DNA of 5,436 nt from Pseudomonadota bacterium (GTDB taxonomy: Bacteria > Myxococcota > Bradymonadia > UBA4248): the NCBI GenBank assembly GCA_017613855.1, contig JAGACY010000144.1:1-5436 (forward strand), in the 5' to 3' direction. Of this stretch, positions 4,959 to 5,436 are shown piece after piece; position 1 is the first letter of the stretch, and each line of letters opens with the position of its first letter. The translations under genes were made by a program, and so were the position numbers. Under the pieces are notes generated by a model, which saw nothing but the letters and a program-made list of their open reading frames with translations, was not told the DNA's origin and did no database searches.

Positions 4959-5436
4959 ATGCGATTGTTGCAAATTACCTCTATTGTCATTTCGGCACTC
5001 ATGCTGTTTGGGTGTGCTGATGATTCTGGCAAAAAAGTTCAGGATAACCCGAATTCTTGTGATGAGCCTTGTTCCGGCGAACCCGCATGCCTGAATGACT
5101 CTACACTCAAAGAATGCAAAATCAACGCGGAGACAGGATGCGCCGAATGGGTTGAATCCGCTTGCCCGGAAGACGAATCCTGCCAGAATGGTGCATGCAA
5201 GACCATCGGGAGCTGCCAGACAGAATGCACCGAGGAAACCTCATGTTTAAATGAGACTACCCTTAAAACATGCAAAATCAACGAGGAAACCGGCTGTGTG
5301 GAATGGATTGAATCCGCTTGCCCGGAAGACGAATCCTGCCAGAATGGTGCATGCAATACCATCGGGAGCTGCCAGACAGAATGCACCGAGGAAACCTCAT
5401 GTTTAAATGAGACTACCCTGGGAACATGCCAGATCA
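4959..5436 (+). CDS. Cysteine-rich repeat lipoprotein, 5' part (continues past the window)
   Basis: This encodes the first 159 residues of a predicted lipoprotein; the frame is open to the window edge. The signal peptide begins MRLLQ, is hydrophobic through ISALMLFGC, and ends in a lipobox with Cys19 as likely lipid acceptor, followed by ADDSGKK. Two full eight-cysteine modules (C34-C80 and C86-C132, period 52 residues) and the first half of a third (C138, C142, C148, C157) follow. Spacing is C-x3-C-x5-C-x8-C-x7-C-x7-C-x5-C-x4-C, the same as in the left lipoprotein, and motifs such as STLKECKINAETGC closely match its STLKRCQINADTGC. It is therefore a paralogue. Whether it also has the large C-terminal region cannot be seen. 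Function is unknown; an exported, disulfide-rich surface or periplasmic protein is the inference. Confidence 0.9.
   Translation, partial: MRLLQITSIVISALMLFGCADDSGKKVQDNPNSCDEPCSGEPACLNDSTLKECKINAETGCAEWVESACPEDESCQNGACKTIGSCQTECTEETSCLNETTLKTCKINEETGCVEWIESACPEDESCQNGACNTIGSCQTECTEETSCLNETTLGTCQI
5152..5419 (+). repeat. 112-bp near-identical repeat in the right lipoprotein gene
   Basis: Bases 5152-5263 recur at 5308-5419 with a 156-bp period and a single difference (G at 5201, T at 5357, changing Lys to Asn). The 44 bases between copies (5264-5307) belong to the same module. The copies span the end of one cysteine module and the start of the next. Near-identity at synonymous sites indicates a recent in-frame expansion or ongoing homogenisation. 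Confidence 0.92.

Noticed and set aside
5039..5386. Minus-strand open frame with repeated protein sequence
   Set aside because: It is the reverse strand of the tandem repeats in the right lipoprotein; the repeats explain it fully.

Overview
The window reads as a bacterial chromosomal segment with five protein-coding genes, all of which look intact apart from the last, which runs off the right edge. From left to right they are: a large cysteine-rich lipoprotein gene (214-2331, minus), a CarD/CdnL-family RNA polymerase-binding regulator (2519-3043, minus), a short MazG-type nucleotide pyrophosphohydrolase (3417-3773, plus), a CDP-diacylglycerol-serine O-phosphatidyltransferase pssA (3751-4725, plus) and the start of a second cysteine-rich lipoprotein (4959 to the window end, plus). 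I saw no RNA genes, insertion sequences, CRISPR arrays or phage genes.

The taxonomic signal is indirect. The combination of a CdnL-type CarD, long lipoproteins built of tandem 8-cysteine modules, moderate GC content and lipoprotein signal peptides with a classical lipobox suggests a Gram-negative-like bacterium of the Myxococcota/Bradymonadota (former Deltaproteobacteria) type. This is an inference from protein style, not from a database match.

The layout is almost mirror-symmetric around the 373-base divergent spacer 3044-3416. Leftward come carD, a long base-paired terminator, then a lipoprotein. Rightward come mazG-like and pssA (overlapping, so translationally linked), two tandem terminators, then a second lipoprotein. 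The two lipoproteins are paralogues: they share the ribosome-binding-site context AGGAGACTAAA, similar signal peptides with the lipid-acceptor Cys at residue 19, and repeats with the same spacing of eight cysteines. The left one carries four repeats plus a large conserved C-terminal region and an Ig-like end. The right one has at least two complete repeats and part of a third before the window ends.

The central genes are housekeeping in character: transcription initiation control (CarD), nucleotide pool cleaning (MazG-like) and phosphatidylserine synthesis for phosphatidylethanolamine (PssA). I see no pathway linking them to the lipoproteins. The most notable features are signs of recent local DNA duplication (an exact 63-bp tandem repeat carrying a terminator, a 112-bp repeat with one mismatch in the second lipoprotein, a 21-bp repeat in the pssA tail, and heptad repeats at the left end) and the elaborate 85-nt terminator downstream of carD.
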